Shown: positions 1 through 10,238, counted from the stretch's first letter. The stretch: DNA of 64,000 bases from Blastocladiella emersonii ATCC 22665 (GCA_025594325.1 JANHCV010000003.1:1860001-1924000); one strand, 5' to 3'. Notes: generated from the sequence alone by a model not told the origin. Made by a program: numbers and translations.

Positions 1-355
1 TGAATGTACTGCGACAGCCCAGTGTGACTCAAACCACGCCAGCGGCGAGAAGCGGCCATCGGCGCACGCGTCAAGGGCGCCGTCTCGCCCGAACACGACA
101 GACATAAAGTATAAGCGCAGATCCACGGGAGGCAAAGTTTGCATCGAGTCTTTCATGTCCCTCGCGCGGGGAGTGCATCGCAGGGGGAGACTCGGAGGAG
201 GGACGCGACGCGAGGCGATCAGCAGCGGCCCACGCTTCCGCCGCTCCCTCTGAACACGCGCTTCGCACCGCGATCTGCTCGCGCTCTCCCTTCCGCTCTG
301 GCCACGACATGGAACCAACACCAAAAATATAATGTAACAAGTACTTGCACAAAAC
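1..355. other. Left-edge intergenic DNA
   Basis: No supported gene. Short open frames here have no recognisable domain and overlap on both strands. The segment probably holds the 3' flank of the minus-strand gene that ends at 356 and part of a neighbour outside the window. Confidence 0.5.
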
Positions 356-1327
356 TTATGCCCGAGGCCGCTTCGGCGGGCCCGCCCCGTACTGGGCCGC
401 GCCCGAGTCATCAGGTGCGGCGCGTTTGCCATGACCCGCGGCGCGAGAGCCCTCGCCCGGACTGCTCGCGCCCGCGAATGCCGCGCTTCCACCGCCACGA
501 GTCCTGGGAAACTGCACTGCGGGGAGAGGGGGCTGCTGGGGAGGAACGGCCGCGTAGGTGGCGCACGCCGCCTGCATGTCTGCCACGCTCCCCGTCTCCT
601 CTTGCCCGACAGCCGATGCCGTACCCGTCTGCATGCCGCCCTTGATGGACTGCAGCACTTGTTGGCTGCCCTCCTGGCTCTGCCGCATGGCTGCGACTTG
701 ACGACCACGCTGGGACTCCTCCTCCAATACTTGCGCGTATGCTCGCGCCGCAGCTTCCTTGGCCCTCGCCTCCATCTCGCGCCGATCCATCGGTACTCGC
801 CGATCTTCGTCCCCGAGCGACCGATCCGTGGCAGCGACGGGAGGCGGCGGTTCCACAGCACGGGGAGGGAGGGAACTGGACGCGTGCGGCGCGTGCGTGC
901 TGCGCCGAGGTGCGCTGTGGGCGGCAGGGATAGGAGGCGGTGGGACCATGGTCGGGATCCGAGTAGGCGTGAACGAAGGGCGGTCGGGCGGGTGCTGCGA
1001 AGATGATGAGGCAGCAGGCGGTTGTGGTGCGATCTCGGCGGGGCCTCCTGCGTACGGCTGCGGGGACGAGTCCTGCTGCAGGTGCTGCTGCTGCGAGTGT
1101 TGAAACGGGTGCGCGAGTGCAGCGGGACGGGCCGGTACATGGCTAGGGACAAACATGGAGCCCGACGACTGCGAGAAAATCTTCTCTAGCTCCTCCGCGT
1201 CTTCAGCGGACGCGAAAGTACTGTGAGGCGACGACGCGCGGGGCGCGTTCTCGAAGTTGTCTGCGAGCGGCGAGTATCCTGCATCAGCGATGTCAGGCGG
1301 GGCGTTGTATACGTAATTGGGCAACAT
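356..1327 (-). CDS. Hypothetical Pro/Ser/Ala/Gln-rich protein
   Basis: A single uninterrupted frame from an ATG at 1327 gives 323 residues. I do not recognise the family. The N-terminus reads MLPNYVYNAPPDIAD, followed by a low-complexity stretch rich in Pro, Ser and Gln. A short charged helical segment around residues 190-245 (RREMEARAKEAAARAYAQ onward) is the only part likely to fold, possibly as a coiled coil. The C-terminus is basic (PPKRPRA), which could act as a nuclear localisation signal. The open frame runs further upstream to 1396, but that extension is antisense to the neighbouring exon, so the ATG at 1327 is preferred. This ATG overlaps the ATG of the divergent gene. An unseen 5' exon is possible. 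Confidence 0.5.
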   Translation of the reverse strand: MLPNYVYNAPPDIADAGYSPLADNFENAPRASSPHSTFASAEDAEELEKIFSQSSGSMFVPSHVPARPAALAHPFQHSQQQHLQQDSSPQPYAGGPAEIAPQPPAASSSSQHPPDRPSFTPTRIPTMVPPPPIPAAHSAPRRSTHAPHASSSLPPRAVEPPPPVAATDRSLGDEDRRVPMDRREMEARAKEAAARAYAQVLEEESQRGRQVAAMRQSQEGSQQVLQSIKGGMQTGTASAVGQEETGSVADMQAACATYAAVPPQQPPLPAVQFPRTRGGGSAAFAGASSPGEGSRAAGHGKRAAPDDSGAAQYGAGPPKRPRA

Positions 1328-2370
1328 GCACACGATCAGCGACGAGCTCCTGGAGCTGTTCAAGAACCCGAAGCTGCGCGCGCTTCTCGGTCTCACGCTC
1401 GAAAAGGAGGTGAGCCGCAGCGGTATGCAACGAGTTTCCCGTACAGCTGCGCTTTCCGTTGCTAACTCGCGACATCTCCCAACTAGGAAAAGCGTACTGG
1501 TGCATCACGGAAAAGGGCAAGCGCCGCCCCAAGTCGACGCCCGCGCACGAGTTCCAGTTCGACAGCATCAAGGGGAAGTCGCCGCTCACGGCCAAGGACT
1601 TCTGGAACAGCCAGTCCTCGCTGCTCAGCAGCAAGGGCATCGACTCGGAGACCAAGTTCGGCGAGTACATGGTCGAGGAGCCGCAGCGTTTCTTCGACCG
1701 CGGCGACAATATTGTGGTCAAGGGCTGGTCCGTGATCTTCGAGAAGCAGCAGCAGCAGCAGCAGCGCGACACGCACTCGCGCGGCGTCGTCTTCCAGGTC
1801 ATTCGCCTCGCCGAAAAGCGGCAGGCGCACAAGGCCAAGGTCGTGGTCGCCGCGTGGGCGGTGGTCCAGCGCTACGCCATCCTCGAGGGCGAGACGGACG
1901 AGTTCGAGTGCCAGCGGATCGACCTGACCTCAGATCTTGTTTTCGTCCCGGTCCTCGACGTCCTGCAGTCGTTCCACCCTGTTCACCACTGCACGAAGGA
2001 GACCACGTGTCACGCCGAGCACGGCCTGATCCCGCGCACGATGGAGCGCGAGACGTCGTACCAGTCGGGCTACCGTTTCGTCCACCAGGACGACAAGCGG
2101 TTCGTGATCAACCAATACCGATTCACCGAGCCGCTCCCCGCTTCGCCAAGGCTTCTTCTCGGCCTCAAGGGCTTCGAGTACGTCAACGGGCTCTACGAGC
2201 GCATGAAGAAGATCTCGGAAGAGATACAGGCGGCGGGGGCGGCGGCAACCGCGTCCGCTGCTGGTCACGCCTCAGCCGCGCACGCCGAAGTGGAAGCTGT
2301 TGTCGTGATTGGCCCAGACGACGAGATCGCGGACAGCGATGACGAGTCGGACATGGACGACGATGATTGA
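1326..2370 (+). CDS. Hypothetical protein with acidic C-terminus
   Basis: Two exons, 1326-1422 and 1487-2370, give about 326 residues. The intron 1423-1486 has donor GTATGC, a CTAAC branch site near 1462 and a TAG acceptor, and it joins the frames exactly (...EVSRS/GKAYWC...). I do not recognise the family. The N-terminal 28 residues are helical (ISDELLELFKNPKLRALLGL). The middle has a mixed alpha/beta composition with an in-frame CAG run giving about six glutamines near residue 120. The last residues are strongly acidic (DSDDESDMDDDD). An alternative start at 1317 adds three residues. No signal peptide or membrane segment is evident. Confidence 0.65.
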
Positions 2371-3064
2371 GTAGCAGGTTGAGCATATCGGAAGTTGTGT
2401 GTAATCGATACATGAGAGTTCTTTCCTCACTACCAGTGCATCATCGTTGCTTGCAGTTAGGGCGCTGACATGGTCATCGGTGGCCTTCAATGGAACATCT
2501 TGGACCGATCGCGTGAGGGGTTTCGTCACCTCGACGCGCTGACCTGCTCGCTCGCTTGCTCGCGGCCCCACTCCCTAGCATCACATGAGTGGCGCAACTC
2601 GTCGTCGTCGTCCCCGATGAACTCCCTTCTGCGCTCGAACCCTCACCGTCCGACCGGCGCAACTTGGCGCATTGTTGTCCACTACAGACACAACACCGGC
2701 TTGATCTGCCGTTAATCGCGAAGGCGAGGGTGGAGGGCCTCGTGGTGTGGGAGCGGTTCGCTTCAGCAAGCGCGTGAGGAGAAGTCGACAGTTGACCTCG
2801 AGAACATCTCCAACAATATCTTATGGTATCAGGCGAGACAAGGGTAGCCACAGGGAAGTCTTACTCCTTCATGTTACCTATGAGGATGGAGGTACTCACG
2901 GTATTCGGATAAGAGCGAGGATCAAGTGAGGGCTGAACCCGGGCAGAGTTTGCGCGATTCCTGACCTCGCCGGATCGAGATGAAAGTTGTACCATTCGCA
3001 TCGCACATGCGAGCTGAATCGAATGGTGGTGGCCACGAGTCATAATTCGGTGATTATATTATGC

Positions 3065-3227
3065 CAGCTGTGTCCAGCTGGGGAGGTGATGCCAGCTGGC
3101 CCCAGCTGGGCCACGTCAGCGCCGGTGGCTGGGGACAGCTGAAGCCACTTCCCAGCTGGTCACAGCCGGGGGCGGCGCTTTTCCCAGCCGTCCACAACTG
3201 GCGCGGCTTTCCAGCTGGTTCCAGCTG
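3065..3227. promoter_or_regulatory. Cluster of eight CAGCTG palindromes
   Basis: CAGCTG occurs at 3065, 3075, 3093, 3103, 3136, 3153, 3212 and 3222, several within CCAGCTGG. Related half-matches (CAGCCG, CAACTG, GGCTGGGG) lie between them. CAGCTG is the E-box form bound by many bHLH factors. The cluster lies 240-400 bases upstream of the alcohol dehydrogenase ATG, so an upstream activating or repressing region is the natural inference. Confidence 0.6.
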
Positions 3228-3378
3228 CGACCTCCGATGGCGGGGTTGGTAGTGTTGCTTGCCTCGGACTACGCTTAGCAACGCCTCGGCCGCCGAAGTT
3301 CGGTTGATGCCGTAATCAGGTGCTCCGGCGAGGCTTTCGTGTACGCATCGCCTGGTGCTCGAGCTGCCCGGCGCCGAG

Positions 3379-3384
3379 TATAAA
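3379..3384 (+). promoter_or_regulatory. TATA box
   Basis: TATAAA lies 81 bases upstream of the ATG at 3465, a normal distance for a fungal core promoter with a short leader. Such a clean TATA box is rare in this window and suits an inducible gene. Confidence 0.6.
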
Positions 3385-3464
3385 CGCGTGGTCGGCCCGT
3401 GAGGGGGATGGTCGATCATCAGCTCAGTCTCTCAACAACAATCCCACCCCGCAACACTTCCACC

Positions 3465-4556
3465 ATGCTCGCTGGCAACAACATCGCTGGCAACAACATC
3501 CACACCGTCTCCGCCGATGCGCGCAAGATCACCGGCTACGCCGCGCTGTCCCCTGGCGCCGAGCTCGTGCCCTTCACCTACGACGCGCCGGCGCTCGGGC
3601 CCAACGACGTCGACATCCAGGTCACGCACTGCGGCGTGTGCCACTCGGACCTGTCGACGCTCGACCAGGGCTGGGGCCCGAGCAAGTTCCCGCTGATCGT
3701 CGGCCACGAGGTGGTCGGCGTGGTGGCGGCCGTGGGCTCGAATGTGACGCACCTCAAGGTCGGCGACCGCGCGGGCATCGGCGCGCAGTGCGGCTCGTGC
3801 CACTCGTGCTCGTCGTGCATCAACGGCGTCCACCAGGTGTGCAACCAGGGCGTGTACACTTACAACTCGCCCAACGACCACCCGAACGGCCGCGTCGCGT
3901 ACGGCGGGTACGCCGAGGCGATCCGCGCGCCCGCCGAGTTCGCCTTCAAGATCCCCGACGGCCTCGACAGCGCCAAGGCCGCCCCGCTCCTGTGCGCGGG
4001 CATCACCGTGTACGCGCCGCTCAAGCGGTACATGACGCCCGGTGCGCGCGTCGGCGTCGTGGGCATTGGCGGCCTCGGCCATCTCGCCGTCCAGTTTGCC
4101 AAGGCGCTCGGCGCGTCCGAGGTGGTCGCCCTGTCGACGTCGACGCGCAAGCAAAAGGACGCGGCGGCGCTCGGCGCCACCAAGTTCGTGGTGCTCGACT
4201 CGCCCGCGGCGTTCCAGGCCAACGCCGAGTCGCTCGACGTGATCCTGTGCACGGCGTGCTCGCACGAGATGCCGTGGGACGCGTACATCTCGCTCGTCGC
4301 GCCCGGCGGCAAGTTCGTGGTCGTTGGCATCCCAGAGGACTCGATCAGCATCAACCTCGCCAGTCTCATCATTCGCCAGCGCGCCCTGATCGGGTCCCTC
4401 ATTGGTAGTCGCGGCGAGATCATGGAGATGCTCGAGTTTGCTTCCAAGACCGGTGTTGCTCCCTGGATCGAGAAGATGCCCATGTCCGAGGTCAACACGG
4501 CCGTTGCGCGGCTCCGCAAGAACGACGTGTCGTACCGCTTCGTGCTCGAGAACTAA
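3465..4556 (+). CDS. Zinc-dependent alcohol dehydrogenase (cinnamyl-alcohol dehydrogenase type)
   Basis: A single exon encodes 363 residues, the usual length for medium-chain dehydrogenases. It should oxidise alcohols or reduce aldehydes with NAD(P). Visible marks: catalytic zinc ligands Cys56 in THCGVCHSDL and His81 in GHEVVG; a four-Cys structural zinc lobe (CGSCHSCSSC...VC) near residues 110-130; and the Rossmann motif GIGGLGHL near 205. The closest type is the fungal/plant CAD-like ADH (compare yeast ADH6/7). The following STSTRKQ favours NADP over NAD, but this is inference. The ATG at 3465 has a good context (CACCATG) and places the N-terminus correctly; an upstream in-frame GTG is ignored. 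There is no intron. The TATA box and CAGCTG array upstream point to regulated expression. Confidence 0.9.
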   Translation: MLAGNNIAGNNIHTVSADARKITGYAALSPGAELVPFTYDAPALGPNDVDIQVTHCGVCHSDLSTLDQGWGPSKFPLIVGHEVVGVVAAVGSNVTHLKVGDRAGIGAQCGSCHSCSSCINGVHQVCNQGVYTYNSPNDHPNGRVAYGGYAEAIRAPAEFAFKIPDGLDSAKAAPLLCAGITVYAPLKRYMTPGARVGVVGIGGLGHLAVQFAKALGASEVVALSTSTRKQKDAAALGATKFVVLDSPAAFQANAESLDVILCTACSHEMPWDAYISLVAPGGKFVVVGIPEDSISINLASLIIRQRALIGSLIGSRGEIMEMLEFASKTGVAPWIEKMPMSEVNTAVARLRKNDVSYRFVLEN

Positions 4557-6465
4557 GGCTCTCTACCTTAAGTTTGTGCACCCTTTTCCCCTCCATTGTT
4601 TATATAATCACCTCCTACTTGATCATTCGTGTCATGGCCCGACCGCGAGACGAGCTGCGAGACGCGTTGAACAATCATGTGATCTCGGGCCACGCGTGAG
4701 AACCGGCTGCGCCTCCTCCTGCCGCACGTCACCCTCGCCCTTCGCGTGCTGCGCATTCCGCGTCCGGCTCCCTCCCTCTCCGCAGCGAATAAATCATGGA
4801 GCTTCACATGAATGAAACCGCCAGTGCATGCAACGAGCGCGCGGCTGCGGGCATCACCCGTCCATCACGGTGAGCGGGCAGGAACGCGCCGTACCCGGTC
4901 CATACCTCCATACTGAGCTGCTTCTCTCGCACGATGCCCTCGCTGAGCTACCGCTGTGCTCCTCACCGAGCATCCACGACGCGGACGACGACGACGCGCT
5001 GCGCCGCGCGGGCCCTCGTCGGCGGGTAAACCCCAGCGCCGCCGGCGCGAGTGGCGGCGCACTGGCTCGACCAATGGTTTCATGCGGGCGTGACTCCCTC
5101 GCCCGGTGGCTGCGATTATCGTGCTTGGCAAGCCACGCGGGCGCCACCATCCTGGCAACCGTCCACCTGAATCTCGATGGGAGTGACGGGCGCCGGCCGC
5201 GAACGGCATCGAATGACCGCGATTATAACCTTTTACCGCCGGATATTACGAGATATGATGCCGATTATGATCCGGGCCATGGCCGAGTGAGCTGGGTGGG
5301 ATTTCAGCGCGGAACAGCGGCTATCTTTGACTCCCGCCTCGCTCCGATCGGACCCGCACCGCTGCTGCCCTGCCCTGCCCACCCTCCGACCGGCCCGACT
5401 CTTTCTCTCCTCCCCTCCTCCCCCTCCTACGCGCCGCTCTTTGCCGTATCACCGCCGTCCGCCGACCTCCGTCAAGCTCACCCCTTGCCCGCCACCGTCG
5501 CCGATCCCGTCGCCTGACCCAACTTTCGCCGTCCCGCAAGTTCGCTCACGCCACCAAACCCGACCTCTCAAGTCGTACGTTGCTCATATCCTCCCCTCTG
5601 TGCTGCGTAGGCGCGGATCGACAGCCTCCCTCTCCCTCCCCGCCCCACGCTCGACGTCCTCTCCCTCTCCGATGGCTCGCCCGCCTCCTCGTGCCGACTC
5701 CTGCTCCCCGATCGGCAGGCCACTCGCCCGCCCGCCAGCCACCCCGTGCGCGACCGACCGCGCCACTCGGTGCGGCGGCGGCGGCCGACCTCCCGTCACG
5801 GCGCGAGCAACACGTCGCGTCGCATGCTGCTGCAGCGGCAGCAACGACTACGTGTTCGCGCTGTGTTGAGGTCGGTTTGCTGTTTCACGCACGGTCCAGC
5901 TCGGTGGGTTGGGTCGGGCCGGCCTCCCTTCTTTTGCGTTCCGCCTCCGCCCCCTGCTTCCGCCACCGCCACCCTGCGAACCACGGCCACAGACCGACCT
6001 CCGGCCTTGCAAACCGCCGACCACCTCCAACTGACGACCGCTTGCGTCGACTCCCCACTCCTCTCCCTCCTCGCCGACCTCAGCCTCCTCCTCGACAACC
6101 CGTCACCGACCCCGCTCTCGATCTCTCTCTACCTTCCTAGCCGACAAACTCGATCCGATCCTTGGCCTCGGCCCTCCCCTCCCCCACCCACCACGCACTC
6201 AGCACCGCCCCTCCGCTCCCCCGCTCGCCCCTTGCCCTCCCAAAGGCTTGAGTGTGCCCAGTGCATGACCCCGCGCCCCAAGGTCATCCGCTCCTCGTCG
6301 CTCCCCCTCGCCGTCCTCGCCCTGCTCCTTGCGCTCTACTTTTGCGCATCGGCATCACCTGTTCGATAGTTGACCCTCTCCGTCCGCCGTCACCACCATC
6401 AGCTCGCGATCTCCATCGCCACCACCCTCTCCACCACCACCAAAACCCCCTTAACCCCGCTAGCC
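4557..6465. other. Long intergenic region / probable 5' leader of SAM decarboxylase
   Basis: No conserved protein is visible. From about 5320 to 6465 the plus strand is strongly C/T-rich with many CCTCCC blocks, as in a long pyrimidine-rich promoter and leader. A short upstream ORF (6265-6369) is annotated separately. The first 750 bases are unremarkable. Confidence 0.5.
6265..6369 (+). CDS. Putative upstream ORF, 34 residues
   Basis: ATG at 6265 opens a 34-codon frame ending TAG at 6369, 96 bases before the SAM decarboxylase ATG. The peptide begins MTPRPKVIRS, has a hydrophobic core (LAVLALLLALYF) and ends SPVR. SAM decarboxylase mRNAs of animals and plants carry uORFs that sense polyamines; whether this one does is inference. 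No transcript data support it, and other upstream ATGs exist. Confidence 0.3.
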   Translation: MTPRPKVIRSSSLPLAVLALLLALYFCASASPVR

Positions 6466-8280
6466 ATGTCGTTCGAGGGCGCCGAGAAGCTTCTCGAGAT
6501 CTGGTTCCACGCCGCCGGCGACTCGGACCACGCCGCTGGCCGCCTCGACGCCAACAACCACAATAATAGCCCGCAGCCCCCGCGAATGTTGTCGACACCG
6601 CGCTCCGCGGTGCCGGCCGCCGTCCTCGCCACGGCCGCTGCCACCGCCGCGGGCGACCAGCAGCTCGCTACCCCGGCCCTCTCGGACAACGAGGAGGACG
6701 GCGACGCCGCCGCCGGCATCAACCCGTCGGCCGCCAAGAAGCGCCGCGTCGAGGCCGCCGAGGTCGCCGACGCCGTGGCCCTCGCTGACGCCGTGGCCCT
6801 CGCTGCCGCCGCCTCGGGCAAGCGCGGCCTGCGCACCATCGACCGCGAGACCTGGCAGGGCATGCTGGACCTGGTCAAGTGCCAGATCCTGAACGTGATC
6901 CACAACGAGCACTGCGACGCGTACCTGCTGTCCGAGTCGTCGCTGTTCGTGTTCGCGAACCGCCTGATCCTCAAGACGTGCGGCACCACGACGCTGCTGC
7001 TCGCGCTGCCGCGTATTCTGGAAATGGCCCGCTCGCTGTGCGGGTTCGACGTCATCGACAAGATCTTCTACTCGCGCATGTGCTTCCAGTTCCCCGAGAA
7101 GCAGCACTGGCCGCACTCGAGCTGGGACCACGAGGTCGAGATACTCGACGGCCTCCTCGTCGGCGGGTCCTCGTACGTCCTCGGCAAGACCAACGCCGAC
7201 CACTGGTACCTCTACGTCGCCGGCGAGCAGCTCGTCCCCAAGGGCGTCAACGGGATCTGCCCGACCACGCGTGCCCTCGTCGGCAGCCCCGCCAAGCAGC
7301 AGGACGCCACGGGCGGTGGTGGTGGCGTGGTCCTGCACGGCACCGCGGACGGCGCCGACGGCGAGCGCGCGGCCGAGGACGGCGCGGCGCTCGGCATCGT
7401 CGAGACCGAGGACGCCCACGCCAACCTGGCGGCGCTCACGGCGCATGGGACCGACCCGCCCGATCTGCTTGCGTGCGTCGGCAGCCGCGCTCCGCCTCCG
7501 GGCGGGGCTGCGGCCGCGACGGCCGGTGGCGCCGACCTCGACGACGACACGGCGTCGGCGACGGGCTCGGTGACGTCGTCGGTGGCGTCGGCGGCCAGCT
7601 GCTCGACGTGCAGCAGCTCGGCGGTCGTCGAGGACCGCACGCTCGAGATGCTCATGACGGGGCTCGACCAGGCGCAGATGAAGAAGTACTTTTTCCAGGA
7701 GGGCAACGCGCACCTCGGCGACGGCACGCGCAACCACATCGAGGCGGCGACGGGGCTCGACAAGCTCATGCCCGGGTGTATCTCGGACTCGTTCCTGTTC
7801 TCGCCGTGCGGGTGGTCGCAGAACGCGCTGCTCGGCGAGTACTACGGCACCTTCCACGTCACGCCCGAGGAGTCGTGCTCGTACGCGTCATTCGAGACCA
7901 ACGTGCCGCTGAGCACCGTTTCCGAGGACGAGGACGAGGTCCTGACCGGCAAGTCGACGCCCAACCCGTACACGTACCGCGCCATGACGCGCCGCGTGCT
8001 CGACGTGTTCCGCCCGACCAACGTCACGCTGACGCACTTCTCCAACGACGTCGGCGTGCACCCGTCGCCCGTGCCGCCCACGCTCCCGCTCGTCCAGCTC
8101 GACGGGTACCGGCTCGTCGACATCTCGGTCAACGTGCTCCCGCACTACCACCTCTTCTACTGCCACTACGTCCGCGAGTGCCCCGACACGGGCAAGGCCA
8201 TCAAGCCCAAGCGCGCCCGCCGCGCCCTCCGCCGCGCGCCCGTCGTCGCGGCGGCTCCCGCTGTCCAGCAGCAGCAGTGA
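6466..8280 (+). CDS. SPE2: S-adenosylmethionine decarboxylase proenzyme
   Basis: 604 residues, one exon. The enzyme makes decarboxylated SAM, the aminopropyl donor for spermidine and spermine. The start MSFEGAEKLLEIWF matches the family N-terminus. The self-cleavage motif LSESS lies at residues 155-159; cleavage before Ser158 would create the pyruvoyl cofactor. Other family blocks are visible: LILKTCGTTTLLLALP, IFYSRMCFQFPEKQHWPH, TNADHWYLY, LMPGCISDSFLFSPCGWSQNALLGEYYGTFHVTPE (in pieces), SYASFETNV. It is much longer than the ~335-residue animal enzyme because of two low-complexity insertions, one after the first ~20 residues and one between about 275 and 390. The C-terminus is basic (KPKRARRALRRAP) and ends in glutamines. 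The gene is convergent with the GT32 gene. Confidence 0.93.
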   Translation: MSFEGAEKLLEIWFHAAGDSDHAAGRLDANNHNNSPQPPRMLSTPRSAVPAAVLATAAATAAGDQQLATPALSDNEEDGDAAAGINPSAAKKRRVEAAEVADAVALADAVALAAAASGKRGLRTIDRETWQGMLDLVKCQILNVIHNEHCDAYLLSESSLFVFANRLILKTCGTTTLLLALPRILEMARSLCGFDVIDKIFYSRMCFQFPEKQHWPHSSWDHEVEILDGLLVGGSSYVLGKTNADHWYLYVAGEQLVPKGVNGICPTTRALVGSPAKQQDATGGGGGVVLHGTADGADGERAAEDGAALGIVETEDAHANLAALTAHGTDPPDLLACVGSRAPPPGGAAAATAGGADLDDDTASATGSVTSSVASAASCSTCSSSAVVEDRTLEMLMTGLDQAQMKKYFFQEGNAHLGDGTRNHIEAATGLDKLMPGCISDSFLFSPCGWSQNALLGEYYGTFHVTPEESCSYASFETNVPLSTVSEDEDEVLTGKSTPNPYTYRAMTRRVLDVFRPTNVTLTHFSNDVGVHPSPVPPTLPLVQLDGYRLVDISVNVLPHYHLFYCHYVRECPDTGKAIKPKRARRALRRAPVVAAAPAVQQQQ

Positions 8281-8462
8281 GCGACCTCCGCGGTCGCCTC
8301 GTTTGTGAGCAGAGCGACGGCCGCCGTGCGTCGCTCGCTCCCCCTTTGTCGTTTGTTTCCCTTTCGTTATCGTTTCGCAGTGCCCTCGGATCCGACCCGA
8401 GGATGATTTGTCTCTTTCCTTCGTCAACATGATCTAATTTGCTTTCCCACCATCACCACACG

Positions 8463-9763
8463 CTAGTTCCCCTTCCACGTCCCGTAGAAGAGATGCTGCA
8501 CGAGCGCCTCGGGATCCCCGATCTCGCGGGCGCCCATATGCCCGATGCCCGGACTGAACGCCGTGATGGGCAGAATTGCGACGTCGTCGAACCACCGCGG
8601 CTCGTTCATCATGTGCATGGTCTCGAACCGCGTATCGCCGAACGTGCCCGCGTACCGCAGCACCTCGTCGGTGACGACCGCGGGCCCCGTGAGCTCGACG
8701 ATCCGCTTCGTGATATCCGCGGGCCACCGCCCGCCGCCCTCACGGAACGTCGCGCGCACCTTGCGCGCCGTCGCGTGCAGCATCGCCGCGACCGCCGGGT
8801 GCCCCGGCGCGGCCGCCACGGTCCACGAGCACAGCTGGAACTGCCGCGAGTACCAGTCGGCCCAGTCCGCGCGCGTCGTGTCCGTCTCGACGCCCACCAC
8901 GAGCCCCGCCGTCGCGTTCGCACCGCCGGGAACCGTCCCCGCCGGCCACGCGCGCACGGGCTTCAGCGGACACGCGTCGATGTCGGCGTACACGCCGCCG
9001 ACGACCGCCAGAATCATGAGCCGCAGCCAGTCCGCGCGCATCACGGGCTTCGGCAGCGCCGCGTACAGCGACGCGAGGTGCGGGAAGTGCTCGCGCACCA
9101 GCGCGTCCGCGTCCGCGTCGCGCCACATGAGGGTTGGCAGGGTGCCGTCGTTCAGCGAACTCCACTGCGCGTGGCAGGTGAAGGCCGTCGCGGGAGGCGA
9201 GCCGCCCAGCCAGATGCTGTGCACCATCCCCGGGATGCCGGCGGGGTGCGAGGTCGAGGAGTTGGCGGACGCGGCGAGGTGCGCGTCGCGCAGGGAGAGC
9301 GCGCGGCGGTACACGTCGGCGCCCTCGATGCTCGGGGCCGCGGACCCGGGCGGCGCGCCGGCGGCTGGTGGTGCAGCGGCGGCCGGCGGTGGTGGCGATG
9401 GCGGAGCGGCGGGCGGGCCCGACGACGCAGGCACGCCCGAGTGGTGGTCGACAGGGACGCGGTTTGGCGCGGGCGGCGGGTACAGACGCGTCGGCGGCGG
9501 CGGCCGTGTCGCTCCACCCGTCGTCGTCGCGCAGCCCGTCTCGGACACGATGGCCGCAGGCGCGTCGCCCCCACCGTTGAGCACCGGCGCGCCCTTTGTC
9601 ACCGTGTGGACTACCGCACGCTCGCAAAGTCAGCGTGGGAAGCGGCCGTCTCAGGAGAAGGTGAACGCGGCGTACCGGCGAGGAACACGAGGGCCGCAAC
9701 GGCCAGGATGACCAGCAGCGTGGTCGGGTCGCGCTTGCGCGTGGGCTGTGCATGCGTTCTCAT
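8463..9763 (-). CDS. GT32-family glycosyltransferase (Och1-like), type II membrane protein
   Basis: Two exons, 9763-9676 and 9610-8463; the 65-nt intron has donor GTACGC, a CTGAC branch site and a TAG acceptor. The product is 411 residues: a short basic cytosolic tail, a signal anchor (TTLLVILAVAALVFLA, residues ~14-29), a Pro/Ala-rich stem, then the catalytic domain. Family marks are IPGMVHSIWLGG, ADWLRLMILAVVGGVYADID with the DxD metal site at Asp239-x-Asp241, and the closing GDPEALVQHLFYGTW. GT32 proteins of this type transfer sugars, often mannose, to N-glycans or sphingolipids in the Golgi. The exact acceptor cannot be read from the sequence. Confidence 0.82.
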
Positions 9764-10238
9764 CTTTCAAGTGTATAGGAGTCGAGCTTTAGGGAGGAGG
9801 AGAGAGGGGGGACGCGGAGAGCGCGAGCGAAGTTTTGTCTCACAGCCGCGCGACGCGTCTCGCACCCGGGTCACCGCGACGGCGGCCGAGTGGCGCAGCA
9901 GAAGCGGGCCGACCTCTTGGCACTCGCGACCCCCGAGCATGACTACGTGCGCTTTAATGGATCTAAATCCGGCGAACTCATCGAGAGGGTGCGCTTGGCC
10001 TCCATGACACGCGACGTGAAGCGACGGCAGCCACGCGGCCACGGACACGGACACGGACGTGGTTCATGGCCATGGCCACGATCCCCGACCTCGCTCGCAC
10101 ACGAGAGACGACCGAATATCAAGGGGTGCAATTGATTACATGAGATGAGAATAAACACATATGGGGGGGGGAGGGCAAATACGGCAACGCCATCACGCCT
10201 CGACTACTCTGTGCATGTGCAACGACAACGACGACGTC
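9764..10238. other. Intergenic, promoter side of the GT32 gene
   Basis: No gene seen. It contains a short GGACAC-type direct repeat near 10040-10060 and a run of guanines near 10165. The segment lies between the GT32 start and the stop of the RRM gene, both on the minus strand. Confidence 0.5.

Larger units (their letters stand above)
2371..3464. other. Intergenic region with alcohol dehydrogenase promoter
   Basis: No convincing gene. The left half is featureless. The right half holds a dense CAGCTG array (3065-3227) and a TATA box (3379-3384), both annotated separately. The last 40 bases before the ATG are CT/CA-rich, as is usual for a fungal leader. Confidence 0.6.

Noticed and set aside
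1410-1486. Donor GTGAGC at 1410 for the first plus-strand gene
   Set aside because: It gives the wrong phase; GTATGC at 1423 restores the long downstream frame.
4828-5517. 229-codon plus frame
   Set aside because: Low-complexity, no family, poor codon pattern; treated as intergenic/leader.
6460-7857. 465-codon minus-strand frame
   Set aside because: Antisense shadow of SAM decarboxylase; the Arg/Val-rich composition is typical of the complement of G/C-biased codons.
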